Source of the DNA: JAAFHB01 sp037128295
GTDB taxonomy: Bacteria > Bacteroidota > Bacteroidia > Bacteroidales > Prolixibacteraceae
DNA length: 64,000 bases
Direction: 5' to 3'
Assembly (NCBI GenBank): GCA_037128295.1
Contig: JBAXWR010000003.1
Span: 14,083 to 78,082 of the forward strand
This document shows positions 45,668 to 56,683 of this stretch, in pieces. The notes under the pieces are model-generated. The model ran no database searches, was not told the DNA's origin, and worked only from the letters and a program-made list of their open reading frames with translations. The stretch's first letter is position 1. Each line of letters opens with the position of its first letter. The position numbers were made by a program, and so were the translations under genes.

Positions 45668-45869
45668 TTTATTTGCGAATATATTTATCTATGTTTTTAT
45701 TTGTCGCAACCCATAAAAAGCTGTTTCCTGTGATAATTGTCATATTATTATTGAAAAATACATTTGTGAATATTTTGTAATATACTGAAAAACAATATTC
45801 AACAAAAATATAAGCGATTACTTTGGGAATTATATTAGAACAATTCTAAATTAAAATTATTTAACGCAA

Positions 45870-45910
45870 AAATAAAAGGCCGCCCTAATCAATAGGACAG
45901 CCTTTTATTT
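45870..45910 (-). terminator. Terminator downstream of susD copy 2
   Basis: In minus-strand RNA GGCUGUCCU pairs with AGGGCGGCC (two G-U), flanked by AAAAU and UUUUAUUU runs, 20 bp past the susD stop. Confidence 0.8.
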
Positions 45911-45929
45911 TATCGTAATTAGTCTTCTA

Positions 45930-47417
45930 TCAGGGATTTTGCGTTCCAATATTGGGGTTTGCATTAAACTCATCTTTAGGAATCATCCACTGCCAGGCAT
46001 TGTCTCCGGCAGCAACAGTTGCGATTAATCCAACAGATGAAGCGTAGTTTGCACATGCCCTGTTCAGTGGCGCGTTCAACCTCTTTAAATCCAGAAAGCG
46101 GAAACCTTCGCCCCATAATTCCATACGGCGTTGAAGTAGAATTTCATCGACAAGAGCCTGTCCTGTACTGGTTGATTTTACATACGACGGGTTGCGGTTA
46201 TTCACTAAGGTGAATAATATGTCCTGAGCTGTAGCATCATTAAGTCTAGCTTTCGCTTCTGCCTCGATCAGGTACATTTCACCTGCCCTCATATAAACCG
46301 GGTCACCCATGAAACTGGTTGTTAATGGCGTTGTTGTGAGGAACTTCAAAATACCATATTTAGCTTTCAAACCGCCAGATGGTGCCGGTACATTTGTACC
46401 GGTTGGGTCCCAGCATTTCTTGCGGACGTCATTTGCAGGAATCAGATTGTATAAATCGGCATTGATAACTTTTGGTGTTTGCTTGATATTTGTTGAGGGA
46501 GCATTACCCGACATGAATGCGAAGAAACCATAGAAATAATTGGTCTGATCGTCCTGGACCTTGCTTCCCCACATCCACTCACGGTTGGTAGTTGCATTAA
46601 AACCTGCAATATATTCAGCATTGGTCATCAACGAATAACCTGTTCTTGCTTCCGATGCATACTTTGCTGCGTTGGCCCAATCCTGCATAGTTAGGGCTAC
46701 CCTGGCTTTAATCCCTTTCACTACTCCTACGTCGAAGTGAGATTTGGAAGATCTTGCAGAAGCACCTGTTAGGTTGACAATCGACTCGTCGAGGTCTTTG
46801 TTGATCTGAGTGTAAACTTCTTCCACTGTGGATCTTTTGAGTCCTACAGTAACATTATCGATCATAACCGGAACACCAAGTTGACTATTGGGTTTTGTTG
46901 CCGCGTCGTAACGTTTGGCATAGAATTGAACGAGCATAGAATGCGCCCATCCCCTGTAAGCAAGAGCCTGCCCTTTGATCAGTTTTTTATCGGCATCTGT
47001 TCCAGTAGCAGCATCTATATTTTTCAGTATCATATTGGCATTGACAATGATCATATAGTAATAGGTATAAATGTACCTTGGCCATGCAGCAGTTTCGTTG
47101 CGACTATCGAGCCACTGGTAAACACCTCTGTAATAACTGTTTGTAGAATTTGGTAAAAGGACGTCGTCTCCAAGCACGTCGGCCACAATATTAATAGACT
47201 GCTGTCCGCATTTGTCTTGGCCATAAGCAGAATAATAGTTACCACTCTGCTCATACATCATGCGATGTATTCCGTTTAAAGCTGAATATGCATTGGTTGT
47301 TGATGAAAAAACCGTCACATCCGAATATTGGTCAGTGGGTTTTGTTTCAAGATACTCCTTTTTGCAGGAGGTTGTAAAAACAGTTAACAACCCTAGTATA
47401 TAATATAATCTTTTCAT
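45930..47417 (-). CDS. SusD/RagB-family lipoprotein (pair 2)
   Basis: A 495-residue SusD homologue with lipobox TTSC near residue 18 and typical segments GQALAYRGWAHSMLVQFYA, YMRAGEMYLIEAEAKARL and LLQRRMELWGEGFRFLDLKR. It should be a surface ligand-binding lipoprotein that works with the susC directly upstream. That susC is frameshifted, so this gene may now lack a functional partner. Confidence 0.92.
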   Translation of the reverse strand: MKRLYYILGLLTVFTTSCKKEYLETKPTDQYSDVTVFSSTTNAYSALNGIHRMMYEQSGNYYSAYGQDKCGQQSINIVADVLGDDVLLPNSTNSYYRGVYQWLDSRNETAAWPRYIYTYYYMIIVNANMILKNIDAATGTDADKKLIKGQALAYRGWAHSMLVQFYAKRYDAATKPNSQLGVPVMIDNVTVGLKRSTVEEVYTQINKDLDESIVNLTGASARSSKSHFDVGVVKGIKARVALTMQDWANAAKYASEARTGYSLMTNAEYIAGFNATTNREWMWGSKVQDDQTNYFYGFFAFMSGNAPSTNIKQTPKVINADLYNLIPANDVRKKCWDPTGTNVPAPSGGLKAKYGILKFLTTTPLTTSFMGDPVYMRAGEMYLIEAEAKARLNDATAQDILFTLVNNRNPSYVKSTSTGQALVDEILLQRRMELWGEGFRFLDLKRLNAPLNRACANYASSVGLIATVAAGDNAWQWMIPKDEFNANPNIGTQNP

Positions 47418-47431
47418 TTTTTCTTAATGGA

Positions 47432-50400
47432 TTAAAGTGAGAAATTAACTCCTATTGTATAAGTACGGGCTGGCATATAAACGTTGGAAACTGCTCCGCT
47501 AAAACTCTGTTGATTGTTCATCCCTTTTAAGGAATTGCCTAACCACAAATTTTCACCGCTTAAAAATACCCTTGCATTCATGATTCCTGCCTTAGAAGCA
47601 TATTTCTGAGGCACAATATACGAAAAGCTAACTTGTTTTAAACTGAAATAAGAAGCATCAACCAACCATCTGTCGGAGCCTGCATTGATATGGGAGGACC
47701 ACGCTTCGTCTAATCTTGGTACGTTAGTGATATCTCCTACCTTAGTCCACGCTTTTAAAGCGTCAATGTGCAAGGTTGTTCCGTAACCAGGGCTCATCAT
47801 GGAGGCATAATTCGATTCATAGATTTTGCCACCGATCTGGTAGGTACACAAAATATTCAATTCAAAATTTTTGTAAGTAAATGTATTTGTGACACTACCA
47901 TATACTTTAGGAATTGCCGAGTTCGCATAATGATATTTGGCCTTATTTGCGTTCATTGTAAGGGTATCGACACCCGAAATGCGGTAATCTTTAATACCAG
48001 TCGAGGCTGGGTTTAAATCATAAGCAGCTTTGTCGGCAGCATAGTTGACCGGATTGGCCCTGTAAAGTGAATAACCATCAGCAGGGTCAACACCTTTCCA
48101 TTCACGTAACCAATAATCGTACATCGACTGGCCGACCATCAATTTTTTTGTACCGGATATAATCTCAGCCTGTGGTAACTTTGTAACCTCGTTTTTGAAA
48201 GTTGAGGCATTAACTGTCAAATTCCATTTGAATTCCTTGGCTTTAACAATATCCGCACCTATCTGGACTTCAACTCCCCTGTTGTACATTGTTCCAATAT
48301 TTTGCCAAAGGGTTTCTACCCCACTTGACAGTGGTTGCGGAACACTGAACAACAAATTGCTCGATTGGCGGTTGTAGAATTCCACACTTCCTGTAATTCT
48401 CTTAAACAAGCCAAATTCAAGTGCCAGGTCAAAACTTGCATTCTTCTCCCAGGTCAAATTGTTGTTTGCCAATTTACTTTGCAAGAATCCCGATTCTGCT
48501 GCATTGTTGTTGATGTTGTAAAGCGCTTGCCATGCATATAAACCGGCTTCATTGTTTCCTGTTTCACCATAAGAAGTTCTCAGCTTCAAAAGGTCAATAG
48601 AAGGAATTGCTTTGATGAAATCTTCCTGGTCAAGTCTCCAGGCTGCACCAAAACCGAAGAAATTGCCCCAACGTCCATCAGGACTAAATCTTGAAGAACC
48701 GTCCCTACGGAAGGAGGCTGAAGCGAAATATTTCTCTTTGAAATTGTAATTAAAACGCGAAATATAACTTTCAATCCGGTCATTGTCTGTGTAAGAAGTT
48801 AAATCATTGGTAGTTGTAAAATTGGCAAGTTCGTCATTTCCATCAACAATCAACCCTTGTCTGAAACCATAGAAATAACTGTATTGATATTTGTAGCTTT
48901 CATGACCAAGAAGTGCATCAAAATTATGACCTCCAAATGATTTGACGTAACTTAATAATTGATTGACGGTTAGTGTTGTGGTAACTGAGTTTGTCCTGCT
49001 GCTTCTTCCTGCAGGTGCTCCGTCGCCAACATACTTGTTTTCAAAACCGGAGTTATTGTAACTGTTAACGTCGATACCAACATTGGTGGTGAACTTTAAA
49101 TTCTTCATGAGAAAGAAATCGGCATAAGTTCTTGCGCTAATCACATTACGTTTCAACAATCGGTCATTGTTAAGCGTCTCAGCCACAACATGACGTCCAC
49201 CATATCCTGTTCTTTGTGGTATTCCGGCAATATTCGAATTGCCATAATCGAAAATTTTATCTCCGTTTGCATCGAGAATAAAAGCTCCTGTAGTTTGATC
49301 GTGTGCATAGACAGGATAAATTGGGGCAATGGTCCTGGAGAAAAAGAATGGGTTCACATATCCTGTCGAACTGTCATCGTTTGTATAATTCGATTTGGTC
49401 ATATTTCCGGTTATACTTAACCCTGTTTTTAGCCAATCTTTAACCTTGGAATCAAGGCTTAACCTACCGGTAAAACGTTCAAAATCTGATTTTAAAACGA
49501 AACCTTTTATCGTTCAGGTATCCAACCGAAAGGTAATATTGTGTTTTGTCTGTGCCACCGCTTAGGCTCATTGAATAATCCCCACGCTGACCTACGCGCT
49601 GTAAAGGAGAAGCCCAATCAAGATCATCTCCCCACAATAATTTCGCGTCCGGGTTCATTACCCCGTCGGTAGAAACAATAGTAGTTGCAGCTACATTGAA
49701 AGGGTTGTAGCTCAATTTATCCTTGATGCCCGGTTGGCCAGAAACCAGACCCGAAGCGGTTTGATTGGCAACAGCTAAAGTGAGAGGGGTGCTGGTGCGG
49801 TTAACCATACCATTTCTGTAATATTGCCACATTAAAGGATAATACTGAAATGCATCAACCCGTTCATATTCCGGCAATCCTCTTTCGCTGATACCTTGGG
49901 ATACTTTAAATGAAATTTTGTCTTTCGCCGATTTCCCTCTTTTTGTTGTGATCAGAATTACCCCATTTGCAGCCCTACTTCCATAAAGTGCAGTAGATGA
50001 GGCATCTTTTAAAATAGAAACGTTTTCAACATCGTCCATGTTCAGGTTCGAAATGGAAAGTGTATAAGGAACACCATCAACAATGTAAAGCGGACTGTTT
50101 GACGCGTTGATAGACCCAAAACCACGGATACGAATATCCGCAGAGGAACCTGGTTGTCCGCTTCCCGAAGTAACCTGGACACCGGGGGTCGAACCTTCTA
50201 TCGCTTTAGAAATGTTCGTGAGTGGCCTGTCGGCTAATTTGGCCGCCGAAATAGAGGTTGCAGCACCTGTAATTGCGCCTTTTTTGGCTGTTCCATAGGC
50301 TACTACAACAACTTCATCGACAGCTATTTGGGCAGATTTTAATGCGATTGAGTAAGTTTTGGATGAAGTCAGTTCAACTTCTGTTGAATTCAATCCAACA

Positions 50401-50633
50401 AAAGAAACTAAAAGTGCCTTGGCATTTTGAGGAGCTTTCAACGAAAACTTCCCTTCCATGTCAGTGATTGTTCCAATTGTTGTTCCCTTAACCACGACAG
50501 ACGCACCAGGTACGGTACTTCCGTCATCTCCTGAAATCACAACCCCGGAGATATCCCTGGACTGTGCAAAAGCCGCTTGCAATCCGATCATCCACAGAAA
50601 AGCAAGCAAAAGTGAAATCTTTTTAATTGACAT
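47432..50633 (-). pseudogene. SusC-family TonB-dependent transporter, broken by a single-base frameshift (pair 2)
   Basis: Two overlapping-phase pieces, 50633-49479 and about 49504-47432, together make one normal SusC of about 1066 residues. The N-terminal piece ends VGYLNDKRFRFKIRF and then stops. Removing one A from the AAAA run (T run at 49505-49508 on the plus strand) restores LNDKGFVLKSDFERFTG and a continuous barrel to the terminal VNFSL. Signal peptide, carboxypeptidase-D-like domain and plug (DEVVVVAYGTAKKG) are intact. It could be a real mutation, a slippage site or a sequence error. Confidence 0.88.
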
Positions 50634-50663
50634 AATTGTATTGTTAAAAGTTGTTATGAATTG

Positions 50664-50671
50664 CAAATATA
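50664..50671 (-). promoter_or_regulatory. Candidate -7 box of susC pair 2
   Basis: Minus-strand TATATTTG followed by C lies 31 bp before the ATG, as in pair 1. No clear -33 element was found. Confidence 0.4.
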
Positions 50672-50933
50672 TTTATTAAAAAATAAAACTCGATGTCAAC
50701 TATATTAAGGCTTACTTAGGGACAAGTTAATAAATATGAGGAATATCATATAAAAATTTTACAGACGTTTTATTTGTGTTGTATGTTATTAATAACTAGA
50801 AATATGCATTTGGAATAGCTATTGGTTGAAGATAAAATATAGAATGTTTCTAAATTGCTTGAACGAAAGAATGAAAGGTGGCCATTAATCCAAGTTTTGT
50901 GGAAACACCATGTTTTTTACCTCATGGTTTGAT

Positions 50934-51480
50934 TTAGAAATAGGTTGTCCAACTGGTTTTTATTTTAAGATGGTTTTTCGGTATCCTTTTTAATAAGCCT
51001 AGAAATACTACAAGCAGTGCGATAGAAAGAACGGATGTGATTCCCCAGCTTGCATCCCAATCGTAATCCCTTGAGTTGGCTATTGTCTGCGTATAAAAAT
51101 TGATAATCCTGCCATCAATCAATGTTTCAACCAATAATCCCAGACAGAATGTGACGAGGAAGATGATGCCCTGAGCCTGTGACTTCAATTCTTCAGATGT
51201 TTTTTTCTATATAGATCTGTCCTCCCACATAGAAAAATCCAAAGATCAGAACATTATGCAAACCATTTTTCTTAATTGCGATCGGAATCAACGGCATAAA
51301 ACCCATTTCTGCGAGTACTCCCCAATTCATCATCACCGTTTTATACCGGGCTTTAATATGGAGTAAGAATTCAGAGAAATAGGAATAATACATTGCGAAG
51401 GGGATCATTGAAATCATTGTAAAAAGAGAAGTGCAATGAAAGAACATCATCATTGATAATCTGAGTCGCATCATTGTCAT
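50934..51480 (-). pseudogene. Decayed remnant of a NupG-like nucleoside transporter (MFS)
   Basis: Two minus-strand fragments read IPFAMYYSYFSEFLLHIKA...GLHNVLIFG (51480-51193) and KSQAQGIIFLVTFCLGLLVETLIDGRIINFYTQ...DWDASWGI (51188-50934). Both match the C-terminal half of NupG/xanthosine-permease proteins in correct order. The N-terminal half is missing, about 40 residues are deleted between LIFG and FFYVGGQIYIEKN, and one extra A in a seven-A run near 51205-51211 breaks the frame before EELKSQAQG. It is not expected to make a transporter. Confidence 0.75.
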
Positions 51481-51496
51481 GGTTTTATTAAATGCT

Positions 51497-51530
51497 AAAA
51501 AGGCTGACGGAAATTCGCCAGCCTTTTTTT
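51497..51530 (-). terminator. Terminator downstream of susD copy 3
   Basis: Arms AAAAAGGCTGACG (51497-51509) and CGCCAGCCTTTTT (51516-51528) pair with one G-U in minus-strand RNA and end in a U-run. Confidence 0.75.
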
Positions 51531-51531
51531 G

Positions 51532-51569
51532 TTATTGTAGAGACGCGATGCATCGCGTCTCTACAATAA
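51532..51569. repeat. 38-bp perfect palindrome with GACGCGATGCATCGCGTC core, copy A
   Basis: Two 19-bp arms meet at 51550/51551, 12 bp past the stop of susD copy 3. The 28-bp core recurs exactly at 57424-57451. The same core is, as I recall, a dispersed palindromic repeat in several bacterial genomes. Confidence 0.85.
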
Positions 51570-51580
51570 TAAAATAACAA

Positions 51581-53494
51581 TCAATTATACCCAGGATTCT
51601 GAACCAACTGAGGAGCTTTGTTTATCTCATCGCGTGTCAGTGGGACCCAGTAGTATTTCTTATCCGTAAAGAAGCGGTCATCCTGAAGGTCGCCGGTATC
51701 GGTACCAGAAGGTGTCCTGTAGATCCATTTGGTTGTGCCATTGTCATAATGCTCGACCCTCATGTAGTAGATTTTCTCTATCGAAGTTTCGGCCTCCATC
51801 CAACGTCGCATGTCGAAGAAACGGTGCCCTTCGGCGAAGAACTCGATGTTCCTTTCCTTGTGCAAATAAGTACGGGCAGTTGCCTGGTCGGTAGTGACCC
51901 TGCCTGGCAAACCTGCACGCCTTCTTACAAGGTTCATGGCATCGATACCTTTCTGCAATTCAGCACCACCCAGTTCGATACAAGCCTCTGCATAGATCAT
52001 CAGGATTTCTGCATACCTGAATTCGACCCATGAATTGGTATTCCTGTAATATTGTCCGGCACATGTAATGTCAAGCAATTTACGGATGTTATAACCGGTT
52101 TTCTGGCCGTTCCAAGCCTCGATCAACCCCTGACGGGTATCAACGCCACTATAATATGCAGTGGCATCGCCTTCATTGTGGAGTTTATAACCGGTCTGTA
52201 CTTGATTCAGAGGATCAAATGCAGCCGCATCCGCCGGCCTTGGCTGCCATGGGGCGCCGTCGTAAAGTACGCTGGCATAGAAACGTGGTTCGCGGCCATT
52301 GTAAGGATTGCGGTTTGGATCTGCTGCCAGTTCGGCTGCAGTAGCCCTTCTTATCCTCATGTCTCCAGGGGTGTATTTGTCCCATATAAAAGGAGTTCCA
52401 TCGGCCATTTCCCATTGCCTTACCATTGGTTCGACCGGGTCGTTGTTCCCCCAGTTGTGGTAACCGTTCGGGCCGTACCAGATGTTGGCGTTGTTCACGT
52501 TACCACCTGTCAATGGGAACTGGATGCCCCAGATGGTCTCGCTGTTCCAGCCAGCTTTTTGCATGAAGATGCTCGTATAATTGTCTGCATAAGCTTGAAT
52601 TTGTGCAGCAGTCAATGGCTGTGCCGGCTCAGCAGTCGAACCAACCAAAGAGAAGGCACCATATTTGGCATCCATAACCTCCTTGGCGGCGTCGCGGGCA
52701 GCAGTCAAAAGGGCAGTCTGGCTACCGGCAGGGAAGGAAACCAATGTGTTGGCAGCCTGTTCGGTCCACCCACCGTTGGTCAATTTGCTTGCACAGAACA
52801 TCAACACCCTTGCTTTTAAAGCCGCAGCAGCAGCCTGGGTAGCACGTCCCTGCTCCATACCGCTTGCTGGCAGGTTTGTAATTGCAGATGCGACATCTTT
52901 TAACACCCAGTCCTTTGTTTCGGCAATCGTGGCACGTTTCTGAGTGGAATAGTCGCCATCCAGAACAAAAGGTTTGTCGGTCAAAACGGCGCCACCGTAA
53001 ACCATCAGCAAACATGCATATTCATACGCTCTGATAAAATAGGCCTCCCCGATCATCTGTTTTTTCAACACGTCCTGACCCGTTGCCAGGGGAACCTTAG
53101 TGATCCCGTCAAGGATCCTGTTGATATCCTGGATGTTCTTGTAAAGGTTGTTCCAGCGGAGAAAACCGCCGTAACCGTCATTGGTGAAATAACCGAGGTT
53201 ATCCGGGGTCATTGTCCCTTTCAGCATCACGTAGTTGGCCGGTCGGTGGATACAGAGGGTCTGATCGGTGCCGGAAGACAAAAGGTCCTCACGGGCACCA
53301 AGGATGCCGGAATCGGTATTGCCGCCCATACGGTCGTAACATTTGCCCAGGTAGGCGTTCACAACATTGATATCAGAAAAAACAAGTCCTGCATTAAAGG
53401 AATCGACCGCCGGTTTGTCGAGCACGTCGGTACACGATACAATATTGAGCAGGACCATTGCAATTGCCAATATGCTAAGTAATATTTTTTTCAT
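51581..53494 (-). CDS. SusD-family lipoprotein (pair 3, tandem duplicate)
   Basis: A 637-residue SusD homologue, longer than the usual 500-550, with lipobox NIVSC at about residues 17-21. Typical segments are GEAYFIRAYEYACLLMVYGG, FRYAEILMIYAEACIELGG and LHKERNIEFFAEGHRFFDMRRW. It is a close duplicate of the gene at 57467-59380, with about 30 differing residues by eye and none in the first 128. It is 30 bp downstream of its susC. Confidence 0.93.
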   Translation of the reverse strand: MKKILLSILAIAMVLLNIVSCTDVLDKPAVDSFNAGLVFSDINVVNAYLGKCYDRMGGNTDSGILGAREDLLSSGTDQTLCIHRPANYVMLKGTMTPDNLGYFTNDGYGGFLRWNNLYKNIQDINRILDGITKVPLATGQDVLKKQMIGEAYFIRAYEYACLLMVYGGAVLTDKPFVLDGDYSTQKRATIAETKDWVLKDVASAITNLPASGMEQGRATQAAAAALKARVLMFCASKLTNGGWTEQAANTLVSFPAGSQTALLTAARDAAKEVMDAKYGAFSLVGSTAEPAQPLTAAQIQAYADNYTSIFMQKAGWNSETIWGIQFPLTGGNVNNANIWYGPNGYHNWGNNDPVEPMVRQWEMADGTPFIWDKYTPGDMRIRRATAAELAADPNRNPYNGREPRFYASVLYDGAPWQPRPADAAAFDPLNQVQTGYKLHNEGDATAYYSGVDTRQGLIEAWNGQKTGYNIRKLLDITCAGQYYRNTNSWVEFRYAEILMIYAEACIELGGAELQKGIDAMNLVRRRAGLPGRVTTDQATARTYLHKERNIEFFAEGHRFFDMRRWMEAETSIEKIYYMRVEHYDNGTTKWIYRTPSGTDTGDLQDDRFFTDKKYYWVPLTRDEINKAPQLVQNPGYN

Positions 53495-53524
53495 ATTCTA
53501 ATTTTTTTAAAGTTGTACAATTTA

Positions 53525-56500
53525 TTAGAAAGTGATATTTGCGCCGATTGCAAAAGTCTTCATTGCAGGATATACGCCCGGGTTGTTTGTTTCGGGGTCC
53601 CACTTTTTGGTGGCGGTATAAAGCAACGCAAGGTTGTTGCCGGTGAAATAGATCGAAGCTTTTGAGATTCCCAATTTGGAGTAAAGCTTGGCAGGAATCG
53701 CATAGTTCAACACGATATTTTTCAAACGGCAATAAGCAGTATTGTCAAACCAGTAGGTACTCATGTTGTTGTCAACCGACCAGTACTGGTCGCCACGGTT
53801 GTATGCCCTTGCAATGTTTGTGACCGTATTGGTTGGTGTCCAACGGTTGTCGAACTGCCACTGGTAGTAGTTACCGGCCTCACCACGACGGTTGTCATAC
53901 TGGCTCATCTTCCAGAATTTCCCCTGTCCCTGGATCTGAACTGTCAAAGAGAAAGCTTTATAGCCTACATTGATCGTACCGCCATAGAAGGTCTCAGGTG
54001 CGTCAACTTTGTCAAGCAGGATCCTGTCATCGCCGTTAATGATACCGTCACCGGAAACGTCCTTGAAAATAACGTCACCAGGGACTGCGCCTGACATGTG
54101 TGGGGTAGCTGAAACCTGTGCAGCATCTTTGTAAATACCGTCTGCCTGGTACATCAACCATGCACCATATGGGTGGCCAGTCAACTGCTGCCATGCCACA
54201 GCCTTCTTTGGCTCGTCAATGGAAACGATCTTGTTGTGGTTGTAACTGAAGTTACCGACTATATCCAAACGGATGTCCTTTTTCAAAGTTTTGTGGAACC
54301 CGGCCTCAATTTCAAAACCACGGTTGTCAACAACACCGATGTTCTGGGCAGGAAGCGACAAACCGGTGAAGTTCGGTACAGAAGCATCTTTGGTGGCAAG
54401 GATGTTGTCCCTGCGGCTATAGAACAATTCAGCATTCACATGGTACATGTCGTTCTTGATCTTGGAGTCAAATCCAACGTTGTAAGTTGTCTGAGTTTCC
54501 CAGTGGATCAACGGGTTTGCTACCGAAGGTGGCCCAACCGCTGTTGCAATGGCACCCGAAGTACCAAATGTCATACCTGTGCTGATGCCATACTTGTCCA
54601 TGAACTGGAACGGTGATGTTGGGTCCATACCCATTTTACCAACCGATCCGCGCAATTTGAAGTAATTGATGAAAGGGATGTTGTTTTTCCAGAATGTTTC
54701 TTCAGAAGCACGCCAGCCCAACAACAGTCCGGGGAAATAGCCATAACGTTGTGCGGTAGGGAATTTCAGCGAACCGTCAGCACGGAACACAACTTCTGCA
54801 AGGTACTTTCCTTTGTAGTCATAGGTGGCCCTGCCCATGTAAGATTTACGTGCATAGACAGAAGCAGAACCTGTGATGTTCTGGTCTTTTGCATTACCTG
54901 CGTCCATTGTCTGAATCAGGGAGGAGATGTAGTATTTACGGTAAGCGTAGAAATAGTTCCAGTCGCTTGTGTATTGCTCGAAACCGCCCATTAAAGCAAT
55001 GTTGTGGTCGCCAAATTTATGGGTATAGTTGGCATTGATCAAAATGGTCTGGTTCAACGTACGGTCGTACCTTTCGTTGTTTTCAGCCGAAGAAAGCCCC
55101 CTTAATGTCGGGGTCGGGGTCATGGAAGTGACATATCCGTTGGCACCAGTTGTAGCAGAGGACCAGTTCGGATAATAGAGGGTCCATGGCTGATAGAAAG
55201 CCTTGTTGTAATAGTTGGTCAGGTCGTAATTGTAACTACCTGTGAACGAAAGACCTTTTACAAAAGGTACAGAAATGGTGGCACTGAAAGTGCTCAAAAC
55301 CCTGTAAGTTTTCTGGTCGTTCTTGCCTGCGCTGAAAGTAGAAGTTTCAACTGGGTTGTCACCATACTCGATGTCGGGACCTGGTTGGCCGTTTGGCCAA
55401 AATGACCATGTTGTCGGAAGCAAACGGGTTGCCTGGCCTACGATCGCATCGGCACTCTTATAAGGATAGATACGGTTGTTGAGGAACCCTGCGATCTCAA
55501 CACCGGTCTTTAACCAATCGGTAATCGGCATATCCAGTTTAGTACGGACGTTATACTGTTTGTATTTTGTAGAGGATGCTTTATAGAAAGCGTCGTCAGT
55601 TTTGTAACCAAAAGAAACATAGTATTTCATACCATTGGCACCGCCATCAAGGGTGATATTGTGCCTGGTTGTAGTTGTCCATTTTTTGATAAGGTCACTG
55701 TACCAGTCGGTGTTCGGGTGTTTCCATGGGTCCTGGCCGTTCCTGTACAATTCGATATCTGCATCTGTATAGGTGCGGGCAGATCCTTTGGATACCTGGT
55801 ATTCAGAAAGCATCGTTGCATAGTCTGCAGCATTGGTCGTTTCAGGAATAACAGTAGGGGTCATGGCTCCTTGATAGAACTGATAGCTCAGACGTGGTTT
55901 GCCATCCTTACCCGACTTGGTCGTGATCAGGATAACACCGTTGGCAGCCTGGGAACCATAAATTGCGGCCGAAGCGTCTTTCAATACAGAAAGGCTGGCG
56001 ATATCGTTGGGGTCGATTTCATCCATCGAACGTCCTGGGACACCGTCGATTACAACAAGAGGAGCAGTTTCTGCCCTGTTCGACATACGGCTACCATCGG
56101 AGTTGACGGTTGTCCTACCGCGGACCATGATACGAGGGCTCATCTGGCCAGGCTCGCCGGTCTGCTGGATAACGGTCGTTCCGGGGATCAAACCCGAGAT
56201 GGCGTTTGAAACGTTCACAGCCGAGATCGCCTGAAGTTTCTCACCATCGACAGAAGCCACCGCACCAACAACATTGGCACGTTTTTGTGTACCATAACCA
56301 ACCACAACAACTTCGTCGATGTCGGTTACGGCTGCTTCGAGAGTCGCATTAATTGTGCTTCTGCCGTTAACTGCGACTTCCTGTCCCTTCATCCCGATGA
56401 AGGTGATCTGCAGGGTTGCTTTGTCGGGAACATTGTTCAAAGTGTAAGTTCCATCCATATCGGTAACTACACCGATGGTGGTCCCTTTTACCAATACAGT

Positions 56501-56683
56501 TGCACCGGGCACGGAAGCACCGGTCTGATCGGTAATTTTTCCCGATACTTTTTTGCCTTGCTGTGCCATTGCGCCGATAAGGCCTGCGACACAAACCAAT
56601 ACGACGATCATTTTAATGATCAGAAGGAATTTTTTAAATGGGAGCTTAAAATTCTGTCCCTCAATTGTTTTGTTTTTTTTCAT
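53525..56683 (-). CDS. SusC-family TonB-dependent transporter (pair 3, tandem duplicate)
   Basis: A 1052-residue TonB-dependent porin-like transporter. The ATG at 56683 matches the start of its duplicate; the longer upstream frame is leader sequence. A cytoplasmic-looking basic N-terminus precedes a hydrophobic segment ending GAMAQQGKK. A carboxypeptidase-D-like domain, the plug start DEVVVVGYGTQKRANVVGAV, SVLKDASAAIYGSQAANGVI and the barrel ending FAIGANITF follow. No STN domain is present. It is colinear, without indels, with the copy at 59411-62569. Confidence 0.95.
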   Translation of the reverse strand: MKKNKTIEGQNFKLPFKKFLLIIKMIVVLVCVAGLIGAMAQQGKKVSGKITDQTGASVPGATVLVKGTTIGVVTDMDGTYTLNNVPDKATLQITFIGMKGQEVAVNGRSTINATLEAAVTDIDEVVVVGYGTQKRANVVGAVASVDGEKLQAISAVNVSNAISGLIPGTTVIQQTGEPGQMSPRIMVRGRTTVNSDGSRMSNRAETAPLVVIDGVPGRSMDEIDPNDIASLSVLKDASAAIYGSQAANGVILITTKSGKDGKPRLSYQFYQGAMTPTVIPETTNAADYATMLSEYQVSKGSARTYTDADIELYRNGQDPWKHPNTDWYSDLIKKWTTTTRHNITLDGGANGMKYYVSFGYKTDDAFYKASSTKYKQYNVRTKLDMPITDWLKTGVEIAGFLNNRIYPYKSADAIVGQATRLLPTTWSFWPNGQPGPDIEYGDNPVETSTFSAGKNDQKTYRVLSTFSATISVPFVKGLSFTGSYNYDLTNYYNKAFYQPWTLYYPNWSSATTGANGYVTSMTPTPTLRGLSSAENNERYDRTLNQTILINANYTHKFGDHNIALMGGFEQYTSDWNYFYAYRKYYISSLIQTMDAGNAKDQNITGSASVYARKSYMGRATYDYKGKYLAEVVFRADGSLKFPTAQRYGYFPGLLLGWRASEETFWKNNIPFINYFKLRGSVGKMGMDPTSPFQFMDKYGISTGMTFGTSGAIATAVGPPSVANPLIHWETQTTYNVGFDSKIKNDMYHVNAELFYSRRDNILATKDASVPNFTGLSLPAQNIGVVDNRGFEIEAGFHKTLKKDIRLDIVGNFSYNHNKIVSIDEPKKAVAWQQLTGHPYGAWLMYQADGIYKDAAQVSATPHMSGAVPGDVIFKDVSGDGIINGDDRILLDKVDAPETFYGGTINVGYKAFSLTVQIQGQGKFWKMSQYDNRRGEAGNYYQWQFDNRWTPTNTVTNIARAYNRGDQYWSVDNNMSTYWFDNTAYCRLKNIVLNYAIPAKLYSKLGISKASIYFTGNNLALLYTATKKWDPETNNPGVYPAMKTFAIGANITF

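Noticed and set aside
52052..52819. Long plus-strand ORF of 255 codons opposite susD copy 3
   Set aside because: It is antisense to a well-supported susD, has no recognisable motif and reflects codon bias of the real gene. The similar frame at 57938-58480 opposite copy 4 is rejected for the same reason.
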